Source: Paulinella micropora
Lineage: Eukaryota; Cercozoa; Imbricatea; Euglyphida
Direction: 5' to 3'
Assembly: GCA_009731375.1 (NCBI GenBank)
Contig: BJOX01000059.1
Span: forward strand, 1,091,087-1,155,086
Length of the DNA stretch: 64,000 nucleotides
Part shown: positions 14,606-26,075 of the stretch, one piece after another
How the letters are laid out: every line of letters starts with the position of its first letter
Numbering within the stretch: the stretch's first letter is position 1
The notes under the pieces: generated by a model
Database searches by the model: none
Told to the model about the DNA's origin: nothing
Seen by the model: the letters and a program-made list of their open reading frames with translations, nothing else
Translations under genes and position numbers: made by a program

Positions 14606-14900
14606 ATGATGCAACAGCAAGGTTCAAGCCACAAAGGGCCGCAATGGAAGACCGGCGCCACGCTGCGGGAAGACCGGCGGCGGGATGGGGAAGCTGAGTA
14701 CAAGCAATGCGATTTCTACTCAGACTGCGGCGTAGAGGAAAGCGATTGCGAACTGCAGGACTCCATGGCTGCATGCGCCGCAAGCTGGCTCGCGGAGGGC
14801 CGGGTTCCTCAAGTTCTGCTCCAAGGAATGCCACGAAGGATTGCATCACATGATCAACAAAGGCGCCCCCGCTCTGCCTGCGGCTGCCAACTACCAAGTA
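14606..14900 (+). pseudogene. Remnant encoding a Cys/His zinc-finger-like end
   Basis: A GC-rich island in AT-rich DNA. One frame starts MMQQQGSSHKGPQ; a different frame downstream reads FLKFCSKECHEGLHHMINKG, like the end of an FCS- or MYND-type zinc finger. The frames do not connect, so this is a decayed gene or one with unrecognised introns. Its GC content resembles the viral element at 40-64 kb. Confidence 0.25.
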
Positions 14901-15360
14901 ATACACTTGGATTAGGGCACTGTTTTTGAAATATGTCATATTTTTTGAAAATACTTTTTTCATTAAATTGATCATTTTGTTTCGAGTCATTGTTTTAATT
15001 TTAATTTGTCTGAACGTTTTCGTTCCTCCGGACCGGTTCAAGACTTTCCTTCTCGTTTCCACCGCTATTTGTAGTGTTTTGGATGACATCAGTTCCGGAA
15101 AATATGTCATAAAAATCACCTGCTTGAGCTAAACTTTCAAAATTGCAAGGCTCGCGGCACTGTTTACGTTTTTCGATGCCTGAAACAGTAAAACTAGTGA
15201 AACTGCTTTCATGACGTTTCAACTTTTTCACGTCTACCCCGGTTAAAACAGAAAATTTTTATACATTACAGATATTTTTTTTACCCCTAAATAACCGTAC
15301 GTTGGCAGGTCCAAGTATACTAGCTATAGACGGGCGATCCCCTGTCATATTCTCGTTTGA

Positions 15361-15724
15361 TCGCAAATCGGGTCCAAAAATGACAAGCCACTGTCCGTGA
15401 AGTTCGCAGTGTCAGTGACTTGGAAAAATATTTGTCTGCACTGGACTTTATCTTTTTGTAATTTCGGAGCCTCCTTCTTAGGTCTGCCTGCCTGCCTGCC
15501 TGTCTGTCTGTCTTGTCTGTCTTGTCTGTCTGGTCTGTCTGTCTGTCTTGTCTGTCTTGTCTGTCTGTCTAGCTGGCTGGCTGTGTGTGTGAGTGTGTGT
15601 GTGTGTACATGTGTGTGTGTGTGTGTGTGTGTCTGTCTGTCTGTCTAGATCTTTCTGTCTGTCTGTCTTAACTTGTCTTTATGTATGTTTAAGATGCCGA
15701 GATTCAAATAGACAAGTCTGTCTG

Positions 15725-15771
<47 letters not shown>

Positions 15772-15871
15772 GATAGATAGATAGCTAGCTAGATAGATGA
15801 GATATCGACTTATGTCAGAAAAAAGGAGCTTCTGATTTCGTCAACCAAGGAAGTCTGTAAAGTATTGACCC

Positions 15872-15916
<45 letters not shown>

Positions 15917-16004
15917 GTAGATAGATAGATAGATAGATAGATAGTTAGATAGTTAGATAGATAGATAGATAGATAGATAAATAGATAAATAGATAAATAG
16001 ATAA

Positions 16005-16050
<46 letters not shown>

Positions 16051-16189
16051 GGATGGATAGATACATGCATGCATACATACATACATACATACATACATTC
16101 ATACATACATACATACATACATACATACATACATACATACATACATACATGCATACATACATACATACATACATACATACATACATACA

Positions 16190-16241
<52 letters not shown>

Positions 16242-16396
16242 TCACGTACGTATGTCGTACATACATACATTCATACATACATACATACATACATACATAC
16301 ATACATGCACACTTAAATACATACATACGTACATACACACATACATACATAAATACATACATACATGCATACATACATGCATACATACATGCATGC

Positions 16397-16483
<87 letters not shown>

Positions 16484-16569
16484 TACGTACAGACACACAC
16501 ACACACACATACATACATACATACATACATACATGGAGACATAGAGACATACATACATACATGCATACA

Positions 16570-16600
<31 letters not shown>

Positions 16601-17400
16601 GTACATATATACATACGTACATACATACATACATACATACATACATACAGACATAAATACATACACACATACATACATACATACATACATTCATACATAC
16701 ATTCATACATACATTCATACATACATACATACATGCATACACATACATACATACATACATACATACATACATACATACGTACATACGTACATACATACAT
16801 ACATACATTCATACATTCATACATGCATGCATACATACATACATACATACATGCATGCATACATACATACATACATACATACATACATACAAGCATACAT
16901 ACATACATACATACATACATAAATACATACATACATATACATACATACATATACATACATACATACATACACATACACACATACATACACACATACACAT
17001 ACATACATACATACATACATACATACATACATAAGTAGCATAGGGGGCCACTTGGGCACAGATGTTTAGTGCAGTTTCATCACACAAACCACACTAAGAG
17101 CCGATATTTATTATTTCGGCTACCTATTCTCTCTAAGTTCAAAACAATAATTTCATTCAAATCTCTCTTATTACGAATTTCTCTCTGGACTACTTTACAC
17201 AAAAAGCGAAAGACCAACTCCAGAACTTAGAAGGTGTGAAATTGTCCTGAGCCACTAGGTGTCGGAAAAACTAAGAGCCGTTATTTAGTTTTAAGGCTAC
17301 CTATTTATAACTAATACAGACAGACAAAAGAAAGAAAAACTGCTATCAATTGATATTTGAAAGCCGACTGCTACGCTTGTCGTTTTCAAACATCGTTTTA
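15361..17400. repeat. Left terminal inverted repeat of the PLV
   Basis: Reverse-complement similarity to 37,171-37,993 is clear in two blocks. The outer block is 15,361-15,480 (TCGCAAATCGGGTCC onward). The inner block is 17,041-17,400 (GGGGGCCACTTGGGCACAGA through TTTTCAAACATCGTTTT). Between them lie microsatellites, much longer here than on the right. Confidence 0.9.
15480..17036. repeat. (TCTG)n, (CT)n, (GATA)n and (CATA)n arrays inside the left TIR
   Basis: Pure tetranucleotide arrays alternate: TCTG/TGTC, then CT, GATA, CATA, GATA and CATA again. The matching right-hand interval (about 37,552-37,865) is only ~0.3 kb. ORFs here encode YMYVC/HTYI repeats and are not genes. Confidence 0.95.
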
Positions 17401-17439
17401 AAAAAATTTAATTCCATTTAAGTGTAAGGACATAATAAG

Positions 17440-17864
17440 ACATATTCCATTGACTTTGTAAGCGAGAAGGAGAACTAATAAGACAAACGGCAAACTGTGT
17501 CAATAAGAGAATTGAAGGACGTACAATAAGGCAGTGGAAAGAAGATAACAAAGAAGATAGGAAACAAAAAGACAAAATTTATAATGAAATTAACAAAGAA
17601 AGAATATCAAAACAGGAAAAAAATACAAACAAAAACTCAAAGAGTTTTTCAAGGAATACAACAGACAATACAATAAAGACAATAAAGACAATAAAGAAAA
17701 AATACAAGAAAACAGAGCAAAATTAATTGAGTGCGAATGTGGAGTTATGATTTCAAATCCTCATTTGAAACGACATACAAGGACTGATAAACATAAAATA
17801 ATTATGGAAAAAGTTAGTTTAAATATATTCGGTTTTAAAGGTCTAACTTTTCAACTCTCTTTTT
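17440..17864 (+). pseudogene. GIY-YIG-type nuclease, C-terminal remnant with zinc finger
   Basis: Fragments in shifted frames read CVNKRIEGRT, then a Lys/Asn/Gln-rich linker, then IECECGVMISNPHLKRHTRT. This is the same C-terminal layout (CVNK.I.GRT, charged linker, C2H2-like finger) seen in the other GIY-YIG fragments of this element. No GIY-YIG core is found. It abuts the left inverted repeat. Confidence 0.5.
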
Positions 17865-17895
17865 AAGACGAGAAGAAGTTCTTATATTATTGCTG

Positions 17896-18823
17896 TCAAT
17901 ACTTTCTCTTTTTAGTTGTTCTTTCGTTTTTTTTCTCTTTAGTAATTTGTTTAACTTTATCGGCTAACTGCTCCTTCAGTTCTTCTTCTTCAGGTTGATC
18001 TCTAATATTAGTTTTTAATAATTTATCAGGACTAACTAAATCTTCCTCTGATAGCACAATCTTATAGCCCTTACGGCCCTTAAGCTTAAATATAGTTTTA
18101 CTAAATTGCTTGTCGCCTTTAGAAAAAATAGTTCTTTGGAGTTCCTTTTTTACCCTTGTGTTTACTAAGAATTCATTAATTAAAGGATTTCTGTATATTT
18201 CCTGGGTGTTTTTTTCAGTCCCTTCATAAACATTAATAGGAACTGCTTTTCTTGTTGTATGATACGTTTTATTATAAGCATCAACAACCTCATGAATAAT
18301 CGGCACCCATTGAAAATTTTCATTAAATTCCAATATTAAATTTAATTCATTCCGTATTGTTCTAATAAATCTATCTATTATTCCCATTGTTCTGTGATCG
18401 CCTACTTGAACCGGTCTGTGCTCAATATTGTTTTGTCTAAAATATTCAGCCACTTGACCCTTAAACTCACCGCCATTATGTGAAGTAATACTTTTAGGGA
18501 CTTCTTTCGTAAATATTTTTTTTAATCTTTCCAAAACATAACCTGTAGTTTTATTTTAAATTAGTTCAATCCACCCACGACGGCTATAGACATCAATAGC
18601 TACTAGTCCGAAATTATAGTTTGCATTACCTTTCTTTGTTGCAACCTTTGACATATCCATTAAGTCAATAAGAACTCGGCTTAGTGGTTTAGCCTCGGGG
18701 GCAGTTACTGTGTTCCATATCTTATTGCTTGTGTATTTCAATTGCTTCTTCAAGTTTTTCTTTCCGCTCTGTCTGCTCAGGAGTTTCTTGTTGTTGTTGC
18801 TGATTTGTGTGCTTATTATCCAT
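17896..18823 (-). pseudogene. Retroviral-type (RVE) integrase, inactive
   Basis: The gene appears to start at ATG 18,823 with a Gln-rich N-terminus, shifts frame near 18,730 and then has an in-frame stop at about 18,556. The core shows the first acid in VLIDLMDM. The second site reads TSHNGGEF, with His where Asp is expected, and the third reads GIIDRFIRTIR, with Asp where the family has Glu. The C-terminus has a chromo-like basic region and a Lys-rich tail. In Polintons and many PLVs this enzyme inserts the genome into host DNA, and its position beside the left TIR is typical. Broken frame plus altered catalytic residues indicate loss of function. Confidence 0.85.
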
Positions 18824-18824
18824 T

Positions 18825-18947
18825 GATATTTTAGAATTTTGTTTCGTGCTCCGCACTCTCACTTATTCTAAAACATCGTTTTTTCTTTTTATTTTTATTT
18901 AATCGCAGACGATGTTTGTTGAAGACGTAGTCTGAAACAAATATCAA
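18825..18947. promoter_or_regulatory. Composite intergenic module, copy 1
   Basis: It begins GATATTTTAGAATT directly before the integrase ATG (read on the minus strand) and runs through GCACTC and AAACATCG, an AT-rich spacer, then ACGATGTTTGTTGAAGACG to AAATATC. Its two ends mirror each other. Copies lie at 19,516-19,637 and 33,055-33,180. Confidence 0.65.
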
Positions 18948-19462
18948 AATTTTAAGAAACATTTTTCAATATCATTATTTTTTTCTTTCTTGCTTGGCTT
19001 CTCTGCTTGATTACAAACATTAACAGATATGTTTGATTTTTTACCTCTCCCCTTTTTGGGCTTTGGTTTCTCATCACTTTCTTCACTTTCGCTTTCGCTC
19101 TCATCAGGTTCAGGCTCAGGCACAGGCTTTTTACTTACTTTCTTCTTTGCTTCCGCTTTCTTTCTTCTTATTTTCATCTTAGCCATCTTTTCTGCAATGA
19201 TATCAGTAAAATCACATTCTTCATCGCTCTCACTGCTTTCTTCTGGTGTATCATCTTGGTCTTTTCCATTAATAATATCATTAGCAACACTCATTTCGGC
19301 CATGCGGTTTATCTTTTCCTCCATCTCTTCATCATCGCCTACATAAGCATTGCTACACTTTGCTAATTTCTCTTTCGCTATTTCAATCTTTTGTTGCTTT
19401 TTGCTCTTGATACTTTCCACAGCCTTACCCCAGTTCTTACGACTTGCTTCTGGAGACGGCAT
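18944..19462 (-). CDS. Acidic/basic low-complexity protein, 172 aa, unknown
   Basis: Intact frame from ATG 19,462. The N-terminal half is a charged helix (SIKSKKQQKIEIAKEKLAK). The middle is acidic (EESSESDEECDF), and the C-terminal half alternates PEPEPDESESESEE with Lys-rich stretches. There is no membrane segment or known domain. It lies between the integrase and fibre genes, with composite modules on both sides. It could be a DNA-condensing or regulatory protein. Confidence 0.6.
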   Translation of the reverse strand: MPSPEASRKNWGKAVESIKSKKQQKIEIAKEKLAKCSNAYVGDDEEMEEKINRMAEMSVANDIINGKDQDDTPEESSESDEECDFTDIIAEKMAKMKIRRKKAEAKKKVSKKPVPEPEPDESESESEESDEKPKPKKGRGKKSNISVNVCNQAEKPSKKEKNNDIEKCFLKF

Positions 19463-19515
19463 TTATACTAAGATGATTATATTTTAGTATTTTTTAAATA
19501 AATAAATAATTGATT

Positions 19516-19637
19516 GATATTTTGTTCTGACTGCCGTCATCACAAAACATCGTTTCCGATTAATTTTTTCTTAAATTTTTCCGATGTTTTAGAATAAGCG
19601 AGAGTGCGACAGCACGAAGCACAATTCTAAAATATCA
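19516..19637. promoter_or_regulatory. Composite intergenic module, copy 2
   Basis: Inverted relative to copy 1. The A half (CGATGTTTTAGAATAAGCGA to TTCTAAAATATC) ends one base before the fibre ATG at 19,638. The B half faces the divergent 18,944-19,462 gene. Confidence 0.65.
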
Positions 19638-22600
19638 ATGTCGCAATATAAATCATTACTCTGCTTGTCAGAAATCGCGACAGATAGCCTTTCAATCGCC
19701 AACCTTGACCTAACCAATACCAACATAGTGGGTTTAAACACTGACAGAGTGCCAGAAGATTCCGACCCAATAAATCTTTATTATACTGATGCGCAATTTG
19801 ACACACGTCTCGCTTTAAAATCAACGACAGACCTAAAAGAAGGGCTTAATTATTATTGGACTGATAACCGCTTTGATGGTCGGTTCGCTTTGAAATCAAC
19901 AACTGACCTAAAAGAATGACTTAATTATTATTGGGCTGATAACCGCTTTGACACACGTCTCGCTTTAAAATCAACATCAGACATCAAAGAAGGAAAAAAT
20001 TATACTATACAGAGCAACGAGTTAGGGACAACGACGAAGTCAAAGCCTCAACTCAACACAGAAGCAATACTTCCAATCCGCACCAAACCAGTCTTTATAA
20101 TTTGATAGACACAAACATATCTGCACCATTGGTCGGTCAATACTTAAAATATAATGATGTAGATGGTAAATGGAAGAATACCGCCCTCGGTTCAATTGAC
20201 ATACTTTCTGATGTAGTCATAACCGCACCAATAGCCACTAATAGTTATCTAACATATAACTCAATAAACTGGGTAAATAAAACCTTTCCAATAAATGTTG
20301 CTGAATTCGGCAATATTAATATGGGCGGATATTTGAATATAACAGGAGTTAATTTGCTAAATACCAAAGATGTTGATAAATGGATATTTGAGCATAATGA
20401 TAATAATGATAAAGTGTCAGCAGGTGGAAGTATAGATAGCCACAGCGATGTGACAATAACTAGCTTCCCATTAGATAACCAACTGCTTATTTATAGCACA
20501 GGTCAATCCAGAAATACGACTTCACCCTTTCTGAGATTAGACGGCACTGCCAGTATGACTGGAGGAATAAATATGAACAACCAAAACATTACAAATATAA
20601 ATCAACTAAATGGTAGGGCTATCGCGACTTGGTTATCAGAGCACGACTCCAACAACGCGAAAGTGTAAGCAAATGGAAGTATTGATACACATAGTGATGT
20701 GATTATAACAACAGCAACAGATAATCAACTGCTTATTTATAGCACAGGACAATGGCGAAATGTGGCATCGCCCTTTCTTAGATTAGACGGCACCGTCAGT
20801 ATGACAGGAGCATTAAATATGGGTGGTTATGCTATTTCAGGGGCTTCTACATATAATGGAATTAATCTCACCACTCTTGCAGTTGATGGTTCGGTGGTTA
20901 AACTAACAGGAGACCAAACCATAGCAGGAACCAAAACATTCAGCAACATAATAAATGCTAGTGCGGGTATTGATATGAAAAGCCAAAGCATAACAAATGT
21001 TAATCTTGTTGATGGTGTGGATGTTTCTGTTCTTGATACTTCTGTGGTTAAATTAACAGGAGACCAAACCATAGCAGGCAATAAAAAATTTACATCAGTT
21101 TTAGAAGTAAGTGGTTCATCAAATCCTGCTTCTTTTGACGGTATCGGCATCGCCTTTGATACAAAAATAGGAATGATTGCAGCACAGAAAACAGCAACAA
21201 CGACCTTTTATCCGATACAAATAACTGGTTCGTATGTAGAGTTATATTCAGGTAATTAAAGTTTAATTATAACTGCAACTGGAACAACATTAAGTTTGAA
21301 CAACAACAGAATAACAAACTTAGCCACACCATCAGCAACAACGGACGGAGCAAACAAAAGTTATGTGGATACATTAGACATACAAAATGTAAAACTAACA
21401 ACAGACCAAACCATAACAGGAAGTAAAACATTTAATGGTGCGAGCACTACGATAAAATATCTAACTTCAACACAAACGGCTGATTTTAATAATCAAGTTA
21501 TCATTAATGGTGGAAATATAACATATAATGGGGCGAGGATATTAAACCAAAATGGAGGAGATATATTCTTTTCACAGACATCAGGTGATTATCAATATTT
21601 CTTATTTACTCTAAATACTGCTACAAGTGGAACCGCGAACCAAAGAGGTTATGTATTCACGAATGTAGCATTTGATGTAAAAGGAGCAGGTCTTTATATT
21701 TCAAAACTTTTGGATAATAAAAGTGCTTCATCTGACATTGTCCGTTTTAACAATGCTGGTGGTATGCGGTTTTATGGGGACTTAGATATGAACTCAAACA
21801 ACATAACAAGTGCTGGAACAATAACGGGAACATCAATTACTTCAACTGCTGGCATGACTACAACAACATTAACAACGAGTGATAAAATAACAACAGCACT
21901 AGGCAAACCGATAATCATAGGCAGAACAACGAAAGGAGTAGGAGTAACTGGTGGCTTAGAATTATATGGAACAGAAGGAAATGCGAATGGACCACATATT
22001 CAAGCATTCGTTCATACATCAGTTTATCCCACATTCCAATTATTGAATTATAGTCAGGACAATATTGCTTTAAGTTTTGATAGTTATTGGGAGGGGGGTG
22101 GCTGGAAATCAAGCAACCTAAACTCCAACTTTCAAATATACAAGATAAGCAACAAACTCGATTTTAACTACAAATCAGGAGTATCACTTGGAGGAGCCAT
22201 AGCATTTAGCGAGGCGATGAACATAAGCAATACAGGGGCAATAACCGCAAATGCTGGCATATCTGTTGCTAATAGCACGGCAGATATAAGAGGAGAAGCA
22301 AGAAGTGGGTCTCATGCTACACCAGTCGGGTTATATGTCACAGCCAATCTTGGAGCATCTTCTGCCGGTGTTGAATTCAGACACAGCAACGGGACACAGG
22401 GAGTTGGTTTTGGTTATAATTCAATATATGCTACGGGAAGCAATACCAATCAAGACTTAAATTTTTATGCGAGGGGAAGTGGAGTTATCTATGCTCAGAG
22501 TGCTATAAGTTATTCTTCAACATTAACTCTTCCAACAACATCTAGCGGTTCTTTAACAATAAGACAAAGGCCGAGTTATACTTACGACCCGCAAATATAT

Positions 22601-23128
22601 ATGAAATCAGGAGGATATTCAAATTATGGAGTAATCTGTGCATCTAGTGGAATTCTCCATGCTTGGACTACTTCAAACTCTACGGGTGAGCCTTCTGGCA
22701 GTTATAATTATGTTCCACTTAATGGTGCTTGGACAAACTCATCTGACAGGAGGCTAAAATCAGATATAAAAACATTAGACTGCGGGGATTGTTGTGAAAA
22801 ATTAATGAAAATAAACTGCTGTTCGTATTATTGGAAAACGGACAAAAAGAAAGAACAAAAGAACCACGGATTTATTGCCGACGAGGTTAAAAAAATATTT
22901 CCTGAATTTGTATCTGAAAGCGGAATAAAAGCGGACGATGGAGATGGCAACCTTGAAGGCATAACATATACAGACTTTATACCAATATTAGTCAGTGCTT
23001 TTCAACACATGGCGGAAAAGGTAGTTAATTTAGAAAAAGAAAATAAACTTTTACTCAATATACTACAAGACCAAACCAACCAATTAGCAGAAATACAAGC
23101 AGTCGTTTTTTCAAATGTCAAACAATAA
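19638..23128 (+). pseudogene. Fibre-like protein with C-terminal peptidase S74 chaperone
   Basis: Fragments at 19,638-19,919, 20,102-20,668, 20,699-21,259 and 21,296-23,128 form one ~1,160-residue fibre. The N-terminal part has repeats such as YYTDAQFDTRLALKSTTDLKE. The middle has recurring VVKLTGDQTIAG and LRLDGT.SMTG units. The end is an S74 intramolecular chaperone (SSDRRLKSDIKTL, GFIADEV, YTDFIPILVSAFQ, then a coiled coil). S74 domains trimerise tail fibres and cut themselves off. Stops at 19,917, 20,666 and 21,257 arose by single-base changes; compare GTGTCAGC with GTGTAAGC in the repeats. There is also an early frameshift. Probably a receptor-binding spike of the PLV. Confidence 0.8.
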
Positions 23129-23476
23129 TACAACTAGACTTCACAGACCACCGCCTATTATGGATATGGATAGCGAACTAACTCCCGAATTCAAGTCTCG
23201 TGTTCTTGAAGTAGAACTAAAGACTGAGGAAAAAAAAGTAGAGCACGAATTGAAAGATAACTGGAATTGTTGTTGTATAAAAAACAGACCGACCGACAGC
23301 CGACTTATTAATACTTATTTCAAATCGGTATCATTATTGCCATTATAACCCTTTGTATCGTGAGGCTATCTGAAAAGAACTTACCTTGTGAGGTTGCTAA
23401 CAATTATGTCGGAATTTTAACACTATTGATCGGTATATGCCTTCCATCACCAAGTTCTGGTGGTGGTAAAAAGTAA
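23115..23476 (+). pseudogene. Small two-helix membrane protein, frameshifted
   Basis: It overlaps the fibre end by 14 nt. The first frame gives a soluble charged region (TPEFKSRVLEVELKTEEKK) with a CCC motif. It shifts near 23,300 into a frame encoding two hydrophobic helices (IGIIIAIITLCIV; YVGILTLLIGICL) and a GGGKK tail, ending at 23,476. Position after the fibre suggests a virion or lysis-related membrane protein, but this is a guess. Confidence 0.5.
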
Positions 23477-23480
23477 ATTA

Positions 23481-23929
23481 AAGACCAAAAGCAGATAATC
23501 CGACCATATTGTCATAGTGGGTTTCAGATTTAAGATGTCTAGATAAACTACCGATTCTTAAAAATTTACTGCATTTGCAAGTAATTTTTTCTGAACTAAA
23601 TATTCTGTGTTTTAGGTTTGTATCATCTCTATTTTGTTCTCTATATTCTCTCTGTTTTCTGTTTATCTCGTCTCTATTTTGTTCTCTGTATTCTTTCCAT
23701 TTTTGTAGTAGTTGTTCTTTGTTTTGTGTTAAGTATTTTTCCGGTATTCTGCTACTTGTTCTTTGTTTTGTTCTATATATTCTTTTTGAGTTCTTCCTGC
23801 AATTAGTTTATTAACACAATTACTATTTCTAATACATTCGCCTTCTCGTTTTCTCAATTGATTTACATTTTCACACGGATAATCTTCAATCAATTCAACA
23901 AAGGCATCCGTCCGTCCATCCAACGACAC
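23481..23929 (-). pseudogene. GIY-YIG nuclease C-terminal half with zinc finger
   Basis: The minus strand reads VELIEDYPCENVNQLRKREG, then CVNKLIAGRTQKEY, a Gln/Asn/Glu-rich linker with a frameshift at about 23,732, and a finger CKCSKFLRIGSLSRHLKSETH-like end. This is the C-terminal layout of PLV/NCLDV GIY-YIG proteins; the catalytic N-terminal part is missing upstream. Confidence 0.6.
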
Positions 23930-23934
23930 CTAAA

Positions 23935-24168
23935 TTATAACTGAGGTTTGAAATGTTTGCTATTACTATCTGCAAATGTGCCAATAATTCCAATTCTGTC
24001 CATATAAAGAATTCTGGTTTTGGTTTCCGTCTGTTCGTTCGTATAATGAATAAACTTAACATTCATTTTGGTTGGTGTGAATGACATTTGAATATTTTTA
24101 TTAAATGTTTTGCTCCCCACAAAATCATTGCTTAGAAAAACAATCTTTTGGTATTTATAGTCAGCCAT
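23935..24168 (-). CDS. Small conserved-looking PLV protein, 77 aa
   Basis: Intact frame starting MADYKYQKIVFLSNDFVGSK at 24,168. Composition is that of a small beta-rich soluble protein without membrane segments or cysteines. Its start overlaps by two bases the start of the divergent ORF at 24,167, which implies a shared promoter. Function unknown. Confidence 0.45.
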   Translation of the reverse strand: MADYKYQKIVFLSNDFVGSKTFNKNIQMSFTPTKMNVKFIHYTNEQTETKTRILYMDRIGIIGTFADSNSKHFKPQL

Positions 24169-24424
24169 GATTATATTACTGATGATAAACTTTTTAATAA
24201 CAAAAATATTTTCGCGAACTGCCTGCGACTTTTACTCACGGGTCAATAATTCAAAAAAGGATTACTGTAAATGGTGCATTCATCAGGGGATGCAAAACAA
24301 ATTCAAATGTATTTACAAATCTCAAAGCGACTGGTGCGTGGGGTGGGACGATGCTATCCCTTTAATATGTTCAAATGATGCTTTTTGGTATGAATCCCAC
24401 TTATATGAATGTGATAATTTATGA
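24167..24424 (+). CDS. Small secreted or membrane-anchored Cys-rich protein, 85 aa
   Basis: An N-terminal hydrophobic segment (MIILLMINFLITKIFS) is followed by a region with eight cysteines and many aromatics (YCKWCIHQGMQNKFKC; WCVGWDDAIPLIC). This suggests a disulfide-stabilised secreted or anchored protein. It could also be a viral surface component. No family is recognised. Confidence 0.45.
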   Translation: MIILLMINFLITKIFSRTACDFYSRVNNSKKDYCKWCIHQGMQNKFKCIYKSQSDWCVGWDDAIPLICSNDAFWYESHLYECDNL

Positions 24425-24457
24425 TTTAAAGATAGCGAGAATAAACGATATAAAAGG

Positions 24458-24664
24458 ATGCCAGATTATAAACAAGGTAAAATATATGCTATTAGGTCAT
24501 ATCAAACGGATCAGGTGTATATCGGTTCAACCGCTCAACCATTGTATAAACGATTGTATGCTCACAAATTGTATTACAAACTATGGAAGAATGGAAAATA
24601 TCATTATATTTCTTCTTTTGAAATCGTCAAATATGACGATGACAATATACATTTAAAGTATTAA
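24458..24664 (+). pseudogene. GIY-YIG nuclease N-terminal domain, truncated
   Basis: MPDYKQGKIYAIRS and VYIGST are the GIY and YIG motifs; KRLYAHK provides the basic residue that follows. The frame stops at 24,664 where family members continue to a Glu-containing LIE.YPC segment. A half copy of the composite module follows at 24,736. Such genes act as homing or selfish endonucleases, or in repair. This copy has lost its C-terminus. Confidence 0.7.
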
Positions 24665-24735
24665 AAAGCGATGCGGGTGAATTAGATACTGATAATTTAG
24701 CGGGAAGAATTGTTGTATGCCTAGAGTTTTCAGGA

Positions 24736-24773
24736 TGATATTTGTTTCAGACTACGTCTTCAACAAACATCGA
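24736..24773. promoter_or_regulatory. Half copy of the composite module (B half)
   Basis: GATATTTGTTTCAGACTACG and then TCTTCAACAAACATCG match the B half of the other copies. It lies ~90 bp before the packaging ATPase start. Confidence 0.55.
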
Positions 24774-24861
24774 CAACCATTAAAGTAAAAAATAAGGTAA
24801 AATATATATTGAACCACACAAGTACGAAGTGGCGAAGCAAGCGGAGACCGAAGGTCGTAGC

Positions 24862-25680
24862 ATGGAAAAGATTAATAGCATTAAGGTGAAGCCAGTAAAA
24901 CAAGAGGGTGATGGAAATAAAAAAGCAAAAGGTTGCAAATTATTCAATGAGCCGTATGCAAATATATTTCTACTTGCCCGTAAGAAGAGCGGGAAAACAA
25001 CAGCACTCTTTGAAATACCGAAACGGACAACGGACAGAAAAACCCGTATTGTCATTATCGCTTCAACAATACACAAGGACTACATTTATAAAGCAATGGT
25101 AAAGCACTTTAAGAACAGGGGAAACCCAATGGCAATATATACCTTTCTTAAATCAGATGGTGTTAATGTGATAGACTATGAACTTGACAAACTGAACAGA
25201 CATGACGAGCAACACGAAGGAGAAATAAAACAGGACAAAGAGGAAATAGAGAAACCACAATTTCTTTATTTCGGAAAGGAAAAGAAACAGAGCGCCGCGG
25301 AGGCACCAAAAGAGCGACCAAGTGAGTATATTTCGCCAGAGGTTGTTTTTGTTTTGGACGATTTAGGAAGTGGATTAAGAGATAAGTCCGTAAGCGATTT
25401 GTTAAAAAAGAACAGACACTATAAAAGTAAGGTGATTATGTCAAGCCAGTATCTGAACGACCTAAGGCCAGAAGCCATTAAGCAGTTAGATTATTTGTTA
25501 ATCTTTCCGGGCCAGTCTCAGGATAAAATGGAACTCGTGTATAAACACTTAGACTTATCTTTTGATTTTGATTATTTTCTTCAAAAGTATCACGAAGCAA
25601 CAAAGGAGAGATTTAATTTTCTTTATGTCTCAAGTGTTGATGATGAACTTCGCAAAAACTTCAACTTCAGATTAAAATAA
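24862..25680 (+). CDS. A32/FtsK-HerA-type genome packaging ATPase, 272 aa
   Basis: The first in-frame ATG is at 24,862 (MEKINSIKVK); the frame upstream opens only with a GTG. Walker A is LLARKKSGKTTALF, Walker B is VVFVLDDLGSG, and the sensor region is KVIMSSQYLNDLRPEAIKQ. Length and motif order match Polinton/PLV/virophage packaging ATPases, which pump genomic DNA into the preformed capsid. It is one of the few intact genes in the element. It lies upstream of the protease and capsid genes on the same strand, as in other PLVs. Confidence 0.9.
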   Translation: MEKINSIKVKPVKQEGDGNKKAKGCKLFNEPYANIFLLARKKSGKTTALFEIPKRTTDRKTRIVIIASTIHKDYIYKAMVKHFKNRGNPMAIYTFLKSDGVNVIDYELDKLNRHDEQHEGEIKQDKEEIEKPQFLYFGKEKKQSAAEAPKERPSEYISPEVVFVLDDLGSGLRDKSVSDLLKKNRHYKSKVIMSSQYLNDLRPEAIKQLDYLLIFPGQSQDKMELVYKHLDLSFDFDYFLQKYHEATKERFNFLYVSSVDDELRKNFNFRLK

Positions 25681-25683
25681 TAT

Positions 25684-25697
25684 TTTTAGAATTATTT
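25684..25697 (+). promoter_or_regulatory. TTTTAGAATTATTT motif, candidate late promoter
   Basis: It is identical to the motif at 29,563-29,576 before the major capsid gene; its core TTTTAGAATT also forms the start-proximal end of the composite modules. It lies 18 nt before the next ATG. Confidence 0.4.
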
Positions 25698-25714
25698 TTT
25701 TTGTTTTTGCTAAT

Positions 25715-26014
25715 ATGCCAGTATCACCAGTGATAATTTCACAACCATCAGGATATAACATCGGATACAATCCATCAATGCCACAGAAGGGAGGAAAAAA
25801 GAAAACTAAGAAGAAGGGATGTGGACAAAAGGGAGGAAAGATTAACTGGGCAAAGGTCGGAAAAACGGCCTTGGCTGTTAATAAATTCCTTCGCGATAAT
25901 AAGGTAATCTCTAGAACTGCGGGGGCATTGAGTAGCATTGGGGTGCCTTACGCAGGTAGTGTTAGTGTACAGCATCAAAACTCGGATATGGTAAGCAACG
26001 AGGAGGGGCTGTAA
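25715..26014 (+). CDS. Small basic Gly/Lys-rich protein, possible virion core protein
   Basis: A 99-aa intact frame: a Pro/Ser N-terminus, a highly basic KGGKKKTKKKGCGQKGGK tract, then a predicted amphipathic helix (INWAKVGKTALAVNKFLRDN). It sits between the packaging ATPase and the protease. Size, charge and place resemble the small core or membrane-lytic proteins (pX/pVI-like) of Polintons and adenoviruses, but similarity is only of type. Confidence 0.45.
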   Translation: MPVSPVIISQPSGYNIGYNPSMPQKGGKKKTKKKGCGQKGGKINWAKVGKTALAVNKFLRDNKVISRTAGALSSIGVPYAGSVSVQHQNSDMVSNEEGL

Positions 26015-26075
26015 AGTTTCATTAAATGATGATATTTGATATAAACGAATTGAAAATATTTTTTGTTAATATACA

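Noticed and set aside
14604-15119. 171-codon minus-strand ORF
   Set aside because: Composition changes abruptly along it and the Cys/His finger-like reading lies on the other strand.
15841-17087. Long ORFs of YMYVC/HTYI repeats
   Set aside because: They are produced by (CATA)n and (GATA)n microsatellites in the PLV inverted repeat.
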